Source of the DNA: Nitrospira sp. CG24E
GTDB lineage: Bacteria; Nitrospirota; Nitrospiria; Nitrospirales; Nitrospiraceae
Direction: 5' to 3'
Assembly: GCA_002869895.2 (NCBI GenBank)
Contig: NEWP02000009.1
Location: 95,421 to 138,020 of the forward strand
Length of the DNA: 42,600 nucleotides
A program made the translations under genes and the position numbers. Below are positions 8,290-16,786 of the stretch, one piece after another. Position 1 is the first letter of the stretch. Each line of letters begins with the position of its first letter. Under the pieces are notes generated by a model that saw only the letters and a program-made list of their open reading frames with translations, had not been told where the DNA came from and did no database searches.

Positions 8290-8393
8290 GCCATTCTTTG
8301 GCCGACGCTTCTGACCGAGCAATGACAGTACGGTGGACAAGCCCTGCTGGCTCACCTATAGTGGTGGACTCGGCGTGGAGCGTGATTCTCCGA

Positions 8394-9485
8394 ATGTTTC
8401 TACGAACGCTGCTTGATCGCTACATCTTCACCGAACTGCTTACCCCCTTCAGCGTCAGCCTCGGGGCCCTCTGTTTTGTGATGCTGACGCGGGAACTCCT
8501 TCGCCTGGTAGAATTGCTGGTTTCCAAAGGGGTCGGGATCCTGGCGGTTCTGCAAGTCTTTGCCCATCTGATGCCTTCGTTCCTCGTGTTGACCCTCCCG
8601 ATCGCCGGGATCATCGCCTCGATCACTGCATTCGGGCGCCTGTCATTCGACAAGGAACTGGTGGCGATGCAGACTGCAGGCCTCAGCCTCATGCGCTTGG
8701 CTCGCCCCGTGCTGCTCTTTGCCCTGCTTGTGTTCGTCTTGACCTTCTGGCTGGCGCAGTGGGGACAACCCTGGAGTTCTGTGAACCTCAAAAAAGTGGC
8801 GCTGAATCTGCTTCGCGACCAGCTGGTTCTGGCGTTGGAACGGGGCACTTTTAACGAGCCCATCCCCAAAATGACGATCTATGTCCCGGATGGGGATCCC
8901 GCGCAGGCCACGCCCGGCATCTTCGTCTCCGATGAGCGGAATGCCGATGATCCTCGTATCATCGTGGCGCAGCAGTTCGAGGTCTTGATGGACGCCCCTA
9001 GTAACCAGATCGCCCTACGGCTACACCACGGAGTCATTCATAGCCAACCGAATCAGACCGATCAATATGAGCAAGCCTCCTTCGCCAGTTACGACTTGAA
9101 AATCCCGCTCAACCAAAGCGACTACTCTGCCACGGAAGAGCGTCCATCGTACGACTCCATTATGGCCCAGCTCGCCCAATCCCAAGGGCGCGACCCTGGC
9201 GCGCTCCGGCGATTGATGGAGTATTATAAAGACCTGGCCTTTCCGACCGCCTCGCTGATATTTTGCATTTTGGGCGTCCCGGTCGGCATCGCGTCGAAGC
9301 GCTCCGGTCGAATGGGAGGATTCGCGGTCGGTGTACTCGTCATCATTGCCTACTACATGCTGAACGTCGCATGCGAATTCCTGGTCACCACAGCACATCT
9401 GCCGCCCTTTGCAGGAGCCTGGCTCCCAAACGGCATTTTCTTTTTCATCACCCTCGGGTGGTTTTACCATATGAGTCGACGGTAG
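8394..9485 (+). CDS. LPS export permease LptF/LptG family, first gene
   Basis: A 363-residue inner-membrane subunit of the LptB2FG complex, which extracts lipopolysaccharide from the inner membrane and feeds it to the LptC/A/D bridge. N-terminal membrane helices (from about residue 15) and a C-terminal helix group (ASLIFCILGVPVGIASKRSG onward) flank a periplasmic beta-jellyroll domain. MLTREL and RLSFDKELVAMQTAG match the family. I start at ATG 8394 because the much longer open frame upstream is antisense to the cold-shock gene; an upstream GTG cannot be excluded. It is followed after 4 nt by the second permease. Assignment as F rather than G is by order only. Confidence 0.85.
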   Translation: MFLRTLLDRYIFTELLTPFSVSLGALCFVMLTRELLRLVELLVSKGVGILAVLQVFAHLMPSFLVLTLPIAGIIASITAFGRLSFDKELVAMQTAGLSLMRLARPVLLFALLVFVLTFWLAQWGQPWSSVNLKKVALNLLRDQLVLALERGTFNEPIPKMTIYVPDGDPAQATPGIFVSDERNADDPRIIVAQQFEVLMDAPSNQIALRLHHGVIHSQPNQTDQYEQASFASYDLKIPLNQSDYSATEERPSYDSIMAQLAQSQGRDPGALRRLMEYYKDLAFPTASLIFCILGVPVGIASKRSGRMGGFAVGVLVIIAYYMLNVACEFLVTTAHLPPFAGAWLPNGIFFFITLGWFYHMSRR

Positions 9486-9489
9486 CCCT

Positions 9490-10581
9490 ATGACCATTCT
9501 GTTCCGCTACCTGTTTCGCGAGTACGGGAAAATCTTCACGATGTGTTTCAGCGGGTTGATGACGATCTATCTCGTCATCGACTTCTTCGAAAAAGTGCGC
9601 CGTTTCCTGCGCTACGACGCAAACTGGCTCGACATTCTGACCTATTTTCTGCTCAAGGCCCCGGCGATTTCCTACCAAATCGCCCCTCTGGCTATCCTGA
9701 TGGCCGCGCTGCTCACGTTTGGCCTGCTCTCCCGCAGTCACGAAATTACCGCCATGCGCAGTTGCGGCATCAGCCTACTCTGGATCACGTCTCCCTTTAT
9801 GGTCTTTGCGGCAGGAGTTTCCCTTGTGCTCTTGATCTTCAGTTCTTCCGTCATCCCGCTGGCCGCGAGCAAATCCGAAGAGATTCGGATCATGCGCATC
9901 GAGAAAAAGCCGCCAGTCGCAGCCGTGATACTCAAACAACCCTGGACCAGAGTGGGAGCCGACAGACTCATGTATGTCAGGAGTGTGTCAGTCGGCGGAG
10001 AACTCTTGGGTGCAGTGCGCCTCTTTCAATTGAATCAGAGCTTCCAACTAGTTGCCATGACCGAAGCCGACGAGGCCAACTATCGCGACGCGACCTGGAC
10101 GCTGAGCCAAGGAAGGCACCGACAATTTTTCCCGGATGGAACCGTATCGACCGATGAATTCGATAGCCGCCCCATCGAACTGACCCTGATTCCAGATGAC
10201 TTCACCACCTGGCTGGGCGGCGATTCCGAGATGATGACACTCCACGATATCCGATCCTACTCCAGACGTCGGCACCAGCAAGGCTCCCAGGCCGCAAGGC
10301 TTCAGACAGACTATTACAGCCGAATCGCATTCCCCTTCGTCACCATCATCATGGTCCTGGTCGGCATCGCGCTGAGTCTCAGACGGAGCGGCGCCAGAGG
10401 GGGCGGCATGGCAATGGGCATTGGGCAGGCCCTCGCCGTCGGCTTCTGCTATTGGTCGACCCATTCTATTGCGATCGCTCTCGGCCGCGGCGGAGTCTTG
10501 ACCCCGATGAATGCCGGCTGGATGGCGAACGTGCTCTTCATGAGCTTCGGTCTTTATCTGATGTTAAAGGTGCGCTATTAA
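9490..10581 (+). CDS. LPS export permease LptF/LptG family, second gene
   Basis: A 363-residue partner permease of the gene at 8394-9485, the same length and 4 nt downstream. It has an N-terminal membrane helix (GKIFTMCFSGLMTIYLVIDF), the family motif SRSHEITAMRSCGISL, a central periplasmic domain, and C-terminal helices including the ALSLRRSG turn. The two genes form an operon without lptB or lptC nearby. The presence of both implies a lipopolysaccharide outer membrane. The stop (TAA 10579-10581) lies in a small GCGC...GCGC palindrome. Confidence 0.85.
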   Translation: MTILFRYLFREYGKIFTMCFSGLMTIYLVIDFFEKVRRFLRYDANWLDILTYFLLKAPAISYQIAPLAILMAALLTFGLLSRSHEITAMRSCGISLLWITSPFMVFAAGVSLVLLIFSSSVIPLAASKSEEIRIMRIEKKPPVAAVILKQPWTRVGADRLMYVRSVSVGGELLGAVRLFQLNQSFQLVAMTEADEANYRDATWTLSQGRHRQFFPDGTVSTDEFDSRPIELTLIPDDFTTWLGGDSEMMTLHDIRSYSRRRHQQGSQAARLQTDYYSRIAFPFVTIIMVLVGIALSLRRSGARGGGMAMGIGQALAVGFCYWSTHSIAIALGRGGVLTPMNAGWMANVLFMSFGLYLMLKVRY

Positions 10582-10584
10582 GCG

Positions 10585-10752
10585 CCGCGAGACTGGCGAG
10601 AATAGCGCGACTGGTGAGGAGCATTGGAAGTGCTGAAATGATTAATGTTCAATTGTCGGAATCACCTGGATCTGATGATTTCCAAACATTCAACGACTCC
10701 GAAGGCCTTCAACCTGTCGCGCTATTCTCGCTCGTCCCGCTCGTCTCGCGGG
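10585..10752. repeat. Period-9 GC-rich inverted array downstream of lptG
   Basis: The left arm reads GCGAGACTG, GCGAGAATA, GCGCGACTG, GTGAGGAGC. The right arm, read on the other strand, gives GCGAGACGA, GCGGGACGA, GCGAGAATA, GCGCGACAG. The arms are separated by about 95 bp of non-repetitive sequence with no gene. Unit length (9) matches the T-rich arrays although composition is opposite. Confidence 0.65.
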
Positions 10753-10835
10753 GCCACTAGCGTGGCCCTTGGTTGACTGCTGTCGGCGCTTCCGGTAAGT
10801 AGGGGCAGGGCTCTCACCGAAAGGATTTCAACAGC

Positions 10836-12098
10836 ATGCGCTCGCGAGTGGTCGTGACGGGATTAGGCATCGTCTCTCCCATCGGCATCGGAATCAGCGA
10901 CTTTTGGAAAGCCGCTCTGGCAGGCCAATCCGGCGTCTCGACCATTACGTCGTTCGACCCCATTCCTATGGAGGGCTACCGCTCAAAGATAGCCGGCCAG
11001 GTGCGGAATTTTTCGGTTGAACGGTTTCTCGACTCGGCCCATGGTGAGCGCGTTGACCGGTATGCCCAATTTGCCCTTGTGTCGACCAAAGAAGCATTGG
11101 CCGACTCGGGTCTTCAAATGGCGAAGGAAAACCCCCATCGCGTCGGGATCATCGTGGGGGCCGGCATGGGCGGAATGGTGATGGGCGAGCGTGAAGTCAC
11201 GCAGCTCTACCAGCAACAGAAACCCCACCGCGTCCACCCAAACTTTATCCCTACCATCACCCTCAATTCAGCTTCCGGCATTCTGGCGATGGCCTACGGC
11301 GCCAAGGGTCCTAACCTGACCATCTCAACCGCCTGCTCCTCCAGTGCCCATGCACTCGGGCAAGCCCTCCACTGTATTCGGGAAGGCCGCGCCGATGTGG
11401 TCATCACCGTAGGAGCCGACGCCAGCATTACCCCGCTCGTATTCGCAGGATTTTGTTCGCTGCGTGCGCTCTCGTCCAAATTTAACGATCATCCGGAGAA
11501 GGCCTCTCGACCCTTCGACCGATTGCGCGACGGGTTCATCATGGGCGAAGGAGCCGGGACACTGATCTTAGAATCGGCCGCTCATGCCAAGAAGCGCAAG
11601 GCGAAAGTCTATGCCGAGATTGCCGGCTACGCCGCGACGAGCGAGGCCTACCACATGGTGATCCCTCATGAGGACGGCATCGAAGTCGCCCACACGATGC
11701 AGCTCGCCCTCGCGGATGCAGGCATGACTCCTTCACAGGTGGATTACATCAATGCCCATGCCACTTCCACAACCATCGGGGACGCCGTCGAAGCCAAGGC
11801 GATTCGACGACTCTTTAAGTCGCGCACGGACAAAATTGCCATCAACGCCACGAAGTCGCTGATCGGCCACACACTCGGAGCCGCCGGCGCAATCGGAGGC
11901 ATTGCCTCGGTGCTGGCCCTCCACAGCGGTACAATTCATCCGACCGCCAACTACGATGACCCGGATCCAGCTTGCCCACTGGCGGGACTCTCTCGATCAG
12001 CACAAGAACGTCGGGTGAAGGTGGCCCTGCTCAATGCTTTTGGATTTGGCAGCAACAACGCCGCTGTGGTATTCAAACACGTGAAACGTGAAACGTGA
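10836..12098 (+). CDS. Beta-ketoacyl-ACP synthase II
   Basis: A 420-residue condensing enzyme of fatty-acid elongation, joining malonyl-ACP to acyl-ACP in the cytosol. The catalytic triad is intact: Cys167 in STACSSSAHA, His308 in NAHATSTT, His345 in LIGHTLGAAG. GMGGM and the closing NAFGFGSNNAAVVFK motif fit KASII (FabF). The start is ATG 10836 with AAAGGA about 11 nt upstream. The last residues, HVKRET, are encoded by the GTGAAAC repeat array, so the natural C-terminus has been replaced or extended by repeat DNA. It stands alone, without acpP or fabG beside it. Confidence 0.9.
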   Translation: MRSRVVVTGLGIVSPIGIGISDFWKAALAGQSGVSTITSFDPIPMEGYRSKIAGQVRNFSVERFLDSAHGERVDRYAQFALVSTKEALADSGLQMAKENPHRVGIIVGAGMGGMVMGEREVTQLYQQQKPHRVHPNFIPTITLNSASGILAMAYGAKGPNLTISTACSSSAHALGQALHCIREGRADVVITVGADASITPLVFAGFCSLRALSSKFNDHPEKASRPFDRLRDGFIMGEGAGTLILESAAHAKKRKAKVYAEIAGYAATSEAYHMVIPHEDGIEVAHTMQLALADAGMTPSQVDYINAHATSTTIGDAVEAKAIRRLFKSRTDKIAINATKSLIGHTLGAAGAIGGIASVLALHSGTIHPTANYDDPDPACPLAGLSRSAQERRVKVALLNAFGFGSNNAAVVFKHVKRET

Positions 12099-13174
12099 AA
12101 CGTGAAACGTGAAACGTGAAACGTGAAACGTGATTGTTTCATCAACTGACCAAACCGCTGAGTCATAAGATTGAACCCGTCCGCCAAGTTTCCGAACACG
12201 TCGGCTGTCACTTCACCGCGCTTCGTGAGGTCTCCCTTGCCGACGTCCGACACCAGAACCAGGAAGACCATCAACCGTTTTTGCATTTCGTCGCGCTCAT
12301 TTTCCGTTGTCTTCAAAGACGTGATAATGCGATCCAACATGGTGTTGAACGCAGTCGCCATCTGGCCCATTTCCTCTTTCGATGTGATGTTTGCGCGTGA
12401 TTGGTAGTTACCGCTGGCGGCCAATTGCGCAACCTGCGCGATGTGGCTGAGGTTGTTCGAGAAGAATTTGGCAATCCAAAACCCGATTCCAAGTCCGACC
12501 GCCATCGCGATAAGTCCGCCGATAATCAAGGTGATCGTCCCATTGAAAGCCGTAGCCTGGGCATCTTCGTTGAGATCCTTCGCCACGTCTTCCAAATCCA
12601 ATACCTGCTCTTGGTGGCGTGCGATAACCAAATCGAATGGCTGCTGCAGATTCACTCGCAGAGCCAACACGCCAAGTTCCCGTAGATTCTCGGCCTGTGC
12701 CGGCGTCAGGGACTTTCCAAAACTGTCGGCCAGCGCACTCAAGGCCCCTTCGGACTCCTTGAAATATTGTTCGATGGCCGGCTTTAAGATCGCCAAGTCC
12801 TTCGTCTCGTCCCGCCCAGATCGAGATACGCGGAGCACAGTCGCTGAATAGTCGGTGAGCACGCGGTTTACCTTCTCGCGATAGGGCGCCAGTCGTTTGA
12901 ACTCCGATACGAAGTCCGCATGCTTTGTAATGTTCGTCATGTTGGTCAAGATCTGATGGTGCACTGTCAGTGCGGAGCCCATTTCTGCGAAGTCGGCCAG
13001 CGGGACCGTATAGTCGACGTACACAGCCTGCGATGCGGCGCTCAACTGCCGAAGCGTCAGCACACCGAAGGTGGCCATCACAATAATAACGAGACTGACA
13101 AGACCGAAGCTCGCAAGCAGCTTTGTCCGTGTCGTGAGATTCAGTAATAGGTTGCTGCGATCTGTCTTAGCCAT
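11951..13174 (-). CDS. Chemoreceptor (MCP/PilJ-like), C-terminally truncated by repeat junction
   Basis: Begins at ATG 13172-13174 with GGGAGG just upstream. The recognisable part is 347 residues (12134-13174): an N-terminal membrane helix (residues ~14-37), a periplasmic four-helix sensor region, a second membrane helix (TLIIGGLIAMAVGLGIGFWI), a HAMP domain (AQVAQLAASGNYQSR) and a second HAMP-like segment (SDVGKGDLTKRGEVTADVFG) ending at FGQLMKQ. At 12133 the frame enters the GTGAAAC array and continues as antisense fabF to a stop at 11951. The whole methyl-accepting signalling domain that binds CheA/CheW is therefore missing. It is the last gene of an operon with CheW and a CheY-like regulator. 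It is probably non-functional or dominant-negative, and the rest of the operon (CheA would be expected) is absent here. Confidence 0.8.
   Translation of the reverse strand: MAKTDRSNLLLNLTTRTKLLASFGLVSLVIIVMATFGVLTLRQLSAASQAVYVDYTVPLADFAEMGSALTVHHQILTNMTNITKHADFVSEFKRLAPYREKVNRVLTDYSATVLRVSRSGRDETKDLAILKPAIEQYFKESEGALSALADSFGKSLTPAQAENLRELGVLALRVNLQQPFDLVIARHQEQVLDLEDVAKDLNEDAQATAFNGTITLIIGGLIAMAVGLGIGFWIAKFFSNNLSHIAQVAQLAASGNYQSRANITSKEEMGQMATAFNTMLDRIITSLKTTENERDEMQKRLMVFLVLVSDVGKGDLTKRGEVTADVFGNLADGFNLMTQRFGQLMKQSRFTFHVSRFTFHVSRFTCLNTTAALLLPNPKALSRATFTRRSCADRESPASGQAGSGSS
12081..12129. repeat. Perfect GTGAAAC tandem array (7 copies)
   Basis: Seven exact copies of GTGAAAC run from 12081 to 12129, with a partial eighth (GTGA). 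The left side encodes the last codons of fabF. The right side abuts the truncated chemoreceptor exactly where its homology stops. It shares the heptamer style of tracts at 3889, 21344, 24965, 28119 and 29900. Confidence 0.95.
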
Positions 13175-13211
13175 CTCGTCCTCCCTCTCTCTGGTATTGG
13201 ATCGTGCTTTG

Positions 13212-13736
13212 CTAGTTCGTTCCTTCGAAATGGGAAAGCACCACCGACGCTTCCAACAGGCCTCGAAATCGATCTTCCAACTTGACAACGGTCGACACGA
13301 TGGGAAAGCCCCCCTCACCCATGCCGGCTGGAGCCGGCATAAATTGCTCCCTGGAGAGGGTCCGAATTTCCGGGACGCTATCGACCATGACACCGACTTG
13401 CCATTTTTCGTGTTTCACCACTACGGCATACCGCAACTGCTCATCTGAGTTCAGGCTAAACATCGGCCGCAGATCGAGCAATGGAATCACCGTTCCGCGG
13501 AGATTCGTCACCCCCACCAAACCAGGTGGCATTCCAGGAACCGGAGTAATGGTTTCAATGACAAAGACTTCTCGAACGCTTTTCAGGTCGATCGTAAAGA
13601 TCTCTCCACCAAGAGAGATGACCGCGGCGCGCATGGTCGAGGCTGCGCCACTCTGGGCCTGGCCGGGATCTGACGAAGCAGTTGCCTCCGTAATCAAGTC
13701 ACGATCGATAACCGGTGTTGGCTGTAGGGAGTCCAT
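13212..13736 (-). CDS. CheW-like chemosensory coupling protein
   Basis: A 174-residue cytosolic adaptor that links receptors to a CheA kinase. The CheW beta-barrel core runs from about residue 38 to the C-terminus: ISLGGEIFTIDLKSVREVFV, TPVPGMPPGLVGVTNLRGTV and PLLDLRPMF are typical. The ~35-residue N-terminal leader is unstructured-looking. It sits 5 nt after the CheY-like gene and 37 nt before the chemoreceptor, all on the minus strand. Confidence 0.9.
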   Translation of the reverse strand: MDSLQPTPVIDRDLITEATASSDPGQAQSGAASTMRAAVISLGGEIFTIDLKSVREVFVIETITPVPGMPPGLVGVTNLRGTVIPLLDLRPMFSLNSDEQLRYAVVVKHEKWQVGVMVDSVPEIRTLSREQFMPAPAGMGEGGFPIVSTVVKLEDRFRGLLEASVVLSHFEGTN

Positions 13737-13741
13737 CAGCG

Positions 13742-14104
13742 TTAACTCAGCACCTTCTTCACAGCGGCCAACAGGTCATCGGACTTAAACGGCTTGACGA
13801 CATAGCCGTTCGCCCCTTGCTGCTGCCCCCAGAACTTATCGCTCTCGTTGCCCTTGGACGTACAGAGTATGATCGGAATGTCCTTGCAGCGGTCGTCGTT
13901 CTTCAGGTCTCGGCAGGTCTGAAAGCCGTTACGCCCAGGCATGACCACGTCCAACACGATCAAATCCGGTTTTTCGATGGCCATCTTGTCTTCCAGCTTG
14001 TCGCTGTTCGGCAAGGAGACAACCGTATGGTTTGCTCCCTTCAAACAGCCTTCGATCAGCTGAAGCTCCGCATAGGAATCATCCACCACGACGATCTTGC
14101 TCAT
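13742..14104 (-). CDS. CheY/PilH-like response regulator
   Basis: A 120-residue single receiver domain. The acidic pocket is D8/D9, the phospho-acceptor is D52 (LIVLDVVMPG), and the switch Lys is K104 (VVKPF). There is no output domain, so it acts through protein contact, probably with a motor or pilus component. The start is ATG 14102-14104 with GGGAG upstream. The operon with CheW and a receptor resembles Pil-Chp type twitching systems; that subtype is inference. Confidence 0.9.
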   Translation of the reverse strand: MSKIVVVDDSYAELQLIEGCLKGANHTVVSLPNSDKLEDKMAIEKPDLIVLDVVMPGRNGFQTCRDLKNDDRCKDIPIILCTSKGNESDKFWGQQQGANGYVVKPFKSDDLLAAVKKVLS

Positions 14105-14170
14105 GAGTCATCTCCCTATCGATGAGGTTTCTGAATCGCACGACGCAGGCGGCTTCGAACCCACCCTTTC

Positions 14171-14905
14171 CTATTGTTTCAGGGGAAAGACCAGGCTGAT
14201 CGCTCCGGCGAACCCACCTTCCTTCCACCCCTCCTTCTTCATTCCTGTAATATCCCGCTCACCCTTCGGCACACCGTGGCAGCTCAGACAGGAAACGGCT
14301 GCATATTCCGGATCCATGACACGCAACACCGGTCTTCCATCGAACATAGTATTGCGAGAATAGACTTGGCCTTTTGGATGGCGCTGATCGCTGAACATGC
14401 GCAGCACTTCCAGCTCAAAATCGTCCGGCTTGCTGTGTGAGTTCCGATAGTCGATACCAGTCAACTTCATACGAACACCGGTCTTCTGATAGAAATGTTC
14501 TCCAACTCGTCTGGCAAACACGGCATGCAGAAAGCCCTTGAACCCAACTCCCTGTCTATTGATGACCGGCTGTGCCTCATCGACCACTTCCTTCTCCGAT
14601 TCGACCAGGGCAACATAGGCGTTGGCTTGAGGCACCACATTGGGAATGCGAAGATCGATCCTGGTTTTCTTCTTGAACCGCTCCATAACCTCAGCCGCCA
14701 CAAACTCTCCGGTAAAACCCTTGTCCGCCTTCGCCGCATCGTTAATGGTGGCTTGATGTTCCAATACCACCGTGCGACCGATGTTCACCAATTCGATCAA
14801 ATGCTCGGCCACTTCAGTCTCGTTGGCAGCTCTTCCTGGCGTGCCCCAGACCAATGAGAGCATCGCCATCCCCACCCCCACCATCATGGGAACCTGTCTG
14901 CGCAT
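14171..14905 (-). CDS. DUF3365 (Tll0287-like) periplasmic c-type haem protein
   Basis: About 244 residues with an N-terminal signal peptide (PMMVGVGMAMLSLVWGTPGRA) and one CLSCH haem c site near the C-terminus (CxxCH at 214-218 when counted from the longest start, 14929). The body (AEHLIELVNIGRTVV, RIPNVVPQANAY, DPEYAAVSCLSCH) matches the DUF3365 sensor family. I use ATG 14903-14905 because GAGGGGG lies about 8 nt upstream; ATG 14929 is possible. It lies 66 nt before the CheY-like gene on the same strand, so it may be a redox or gas sensor feeding the chemosensory operon. That role is inferred. Confidence 0.85.
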   Translation of the reverse strand: MRRQVPMMVGVGMAMLSLVWGTPGRAANETEVAEHLIELVNIGRTVVLEHQATINDAAKADKGFTGEFVAAEVMERFKKKTRIDLRIPNVVPQANAYVALVESEKEVVDEAQPVINRQGVGFKGFLHAVFARRVGEHFYQKTGVRMKLTGIDYRNSHSKPDDFELEVLRMFSDQRHPKGQVYSRNTMFDGRPVLRVMDPEYAAVSCLSCHGVPKGERDITGMKKEGWKEGGFAGAISLVFPLKQ

Positions 14906-14992
14906 AGCCATCCCCCTCTGCCGAATCATTCTCTGTCCACTAGTCGTATATCTCAGATTTAACTGTCAACACTGAGACTTGAGTGTAGCCTG

Positions 14993-15208
14993 TCATTGTC
15001 TATTAGCAAGCGAATCGACAATTTCGACAAGGTGTAACTCACTTGCCATCATCAGCCCTTTGGCCTTCATGAATAGTTCCTCATAGCACCTGCCCGCGGC
15101 CACCCCGCCGGACTCCAGCAACATGCGTGCCGACATAAGAACTTGAAAGGATGATTGATTTTCGTCGAGTCGGTTTGTGTGCACAAATGCTGTGAAATCA
15201 ACAACCAC
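14993..15208 (-). CDS. Hypothetical small protein
   Basis: A 71-codon frame from a GTG at 15206-15208. The sequence ends LHLVEIVDSLANRQ, and its middle (SARMLLESGGVAAGRCYEEL) looks like amphipathic helix rather than random translation. No domain is recognised and the ribosome site is weak (AGGTCA just before the start). It lies between the DUF3365 gene and a regulatory-looking region with TGTGCACA palindromes. It may not be real. Confidence 0.35.
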   Translation of the reverse strand: MVVDFTAFVHTNRLDENQSSFQVLMSARMLLESGGVAAGRCYEELFMKAKGLMMASELHLVEIVDSLANRQ

Positions 15209-15275
15209 TGACCTAAATGCTATCGATTGCCATAGACCTGTCCAGCATCTTCACATTTGTGCACAGTTGTGCATC
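15177..15275. promoter_or_regulatory. Repeated TGTGCACA palindromes (candidate operators)
   Basis: TGTGCACAAATG occurs near 15177. Its exact inverted copy CATTTGTGCACA occurs near 15253, followed immediately by a third half-like site GTTGTGCAT. Each core TGTGCACA is itself palindromic. The spacing of about 75 bp between the two long copies would suit looping by a dimeric regulator. They lie between a minus-strand small ORF and the plus-strand receptor gene at 15605. No regulator gene for them is identified here. Confidence 0.45.
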
Positions 15276-15410
15276 GCAGCCGAATTTTTGACTTTCATTG
15301 ACTGGCTGCCCTATAGGAGCAAACCTGTCGACACACAATCGCGCATGTGCGGATTCCTATTTCCCGCATGGTGACAGGAGAATATGCGCTTTCACGATCT
15401 GCTCCATTTC

Positions 15411-15438
15411 TTGACAAATGCCAGACCTCTGCTAAACC
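15411..15438 (+). promoter_or_regulatory. Candidate promoter upstream of the HAMP protein
   Basis: TTGACA (15411-15416) is followed after 16 nt by TAAACC (15433-15438), giving a perfect -35 with a weak -10. The rest of 15276-15604 shows no gene. A leader of about 160 nt would precede the gene at 15605. Confidence 0.3.
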
Positions 15439-15604
15439 TGAATGAGCGCTTATGTATTGACCACTATGGGTTCATGGACAACTTCCGCTGACCATCGAAG
15501 AAACGAAGGGCTGCCCTGAATCATGACGGCTGTCGCCGCCATCTATATCGATTGACTGAGGGACCATGTCGAAGATCGGCATTCATTGGATGAGGAGGTA
15601 GCGT

Positions 15605-16786
15605 ATGTTTCGCAACCTGACTGTCCCAGGGAAACTTGTATTACTCGGAATCGTATTCAGCCTACCGATCGCCGTGCTGCTATACCTCCTCATCAAAGAG
15701 CAAAACATTGCGATTGAGTTCGGTCAGCAAGAACGCAAAGGTGTCGAATACATCAAGCCGGTTCGACAAATACTCCAGAACATGCAGAAACATCAGGTCG
15801 CGTTTCTCACTGGTTCGTCCGACGCATCGACCTTAGAGAAACAGATCGACCAGGATATTCGAACAGCCCAAGAGGTGGACGCCCGTTATGGCAAAGAATT
15901 CAAGACCACTCATGCCCTCGCAGCACTAGCAGAGAAATGGTCCTCGACCAGATCGTTAGTTCTCCGGAGTTCCAGCTCCGGCAAGCCTGAAAGCATTAAC
16001 TCTGCCTATGACGACCTCGTCGGTAAAACAATCCTCCCGCTCATCATCCAGGCAGGAAACACTTCGAACCTCATCTTGGACCCTGATTTGGACAGTTACT
16101 ACGCAATGGATAGTGTCATCAACGAACTGCCTGAGCTTGGGCAATTGATCGGACAAGCCCACGCCCACGCCGTCGACCTGCTCCTCACTCGCGAGAACAG
16201 CGAATCCAAGAAACAGCTCATCTCGTTCATTCTGGCGAGGATCGAGCCGGCCTTAGAAACAATCAATACCGGACTGCAAACATCCATTACCGAGAATCCC
16301 TCCTTGCGCAGCAAACTCGGCGCTCCCATCCGCGCACATCTTGAAGCAGTGAAATCCTTCGACGACATGCTCCGGCGCCAGGTCCTGGACGCGGGTCCAA
16401 GCGAATTCGCCAGAGTCGATCTCAAGGCCGTCACGGCGATCGGATTGAAAACCCTTGAATCCAATTATGCCTTGTACGATGCCTCGGCAAACGTGCTCGA
16501 CGATCTGCTTGCAAACCGCATCGACAAATTCAATCAACGCCGTGGATTGTCGTTCGTGATTGTCGGAATCAGCGCATTGATCGCGTTGCTCTTCATCGCA
16601 TCGATTGGTCGCAGCATCAGCAGGCCGCTTGCCGAACTCAAAAAGGTAACAGATCGTATCAATAAGGGAGATCTGAGCACCCCGGCCGACATCAATCGGC
16701 ACGATGAAATCGGTCAACTGGCCGATGCGATCAACCGGTTACAGAAGACTTTACAGAGCGGCGGTAAACTAAAGGCAGCAGCCTAA
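15605..16786 (+). CDS. Receptor-like protein ending in a HAMP domain
   Basis: 393 residues. An N-terminal membrane helix (LVLLGIVFSLPIAVLLYLLI), a periplasmic helical sensor domain of ~290 residues, a second membrane helix (FVIVGISALIALLFIASIG) and a HAMP domain (SISRPLAELKKVTDRINKGD to DEIGQLADAINRLQKTL). The protein stops there; no MCP signalling, kinase or cyclase domain follows, and the next 170 bp contain none in any frame I can see. The start is ATG 15605 with GAGGAGG upstream. Unlike the receptor at 11951-13174, this end looks natural (a short basic tail, GGKLKAAA). It may work as a partner subunit or adaptor. Function unknown. Confidence 0.8.
   Translation: MFRNLTVPGKLVLLGIVFSLPIAVLLYLLIKEQNIAIEFGQQERKGVEYIKPVRQILQNMQKHQVAFLTGSSDASTLEKQIDQDIRTAQEVDARYGKEFKTTHALAALAEKWSSTRSLVLRSSSSGKPESINSAYDDLVGKTILPLIIQAGNTSNLILDPDLDSYYAMDSVINELPELGQLIGQAHAHAVDLLLTRENSESKKQLISFILARIEPALETINTGLQTSITENPSLRSKLGAPIRAHLEAVKSFDDMLRRQVLDAGPSEFARVDLKAVTAIGLKTLESNYALYDASANVLDDLLANRIDKFNQRRGLSFVIVGISALIALLFIASIGRSISRPLAELKKVTDRINKGDLSTPADINRHDEIGQLADAINRLQKTLQSGGKLKAAA

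Noticed and set aside
7746-8393. 5' extension of the lptF frame by 216 codons
   Set aside because: Overlaps the cold-shock gene on the other strand and adds no family sequence; LptF proteins are about 360 residues.
12081-12129. CRISPR array
   Set aside because: The repeat unit is only 7 nt, perfectly contiguous, with no spacers and no cas genes.
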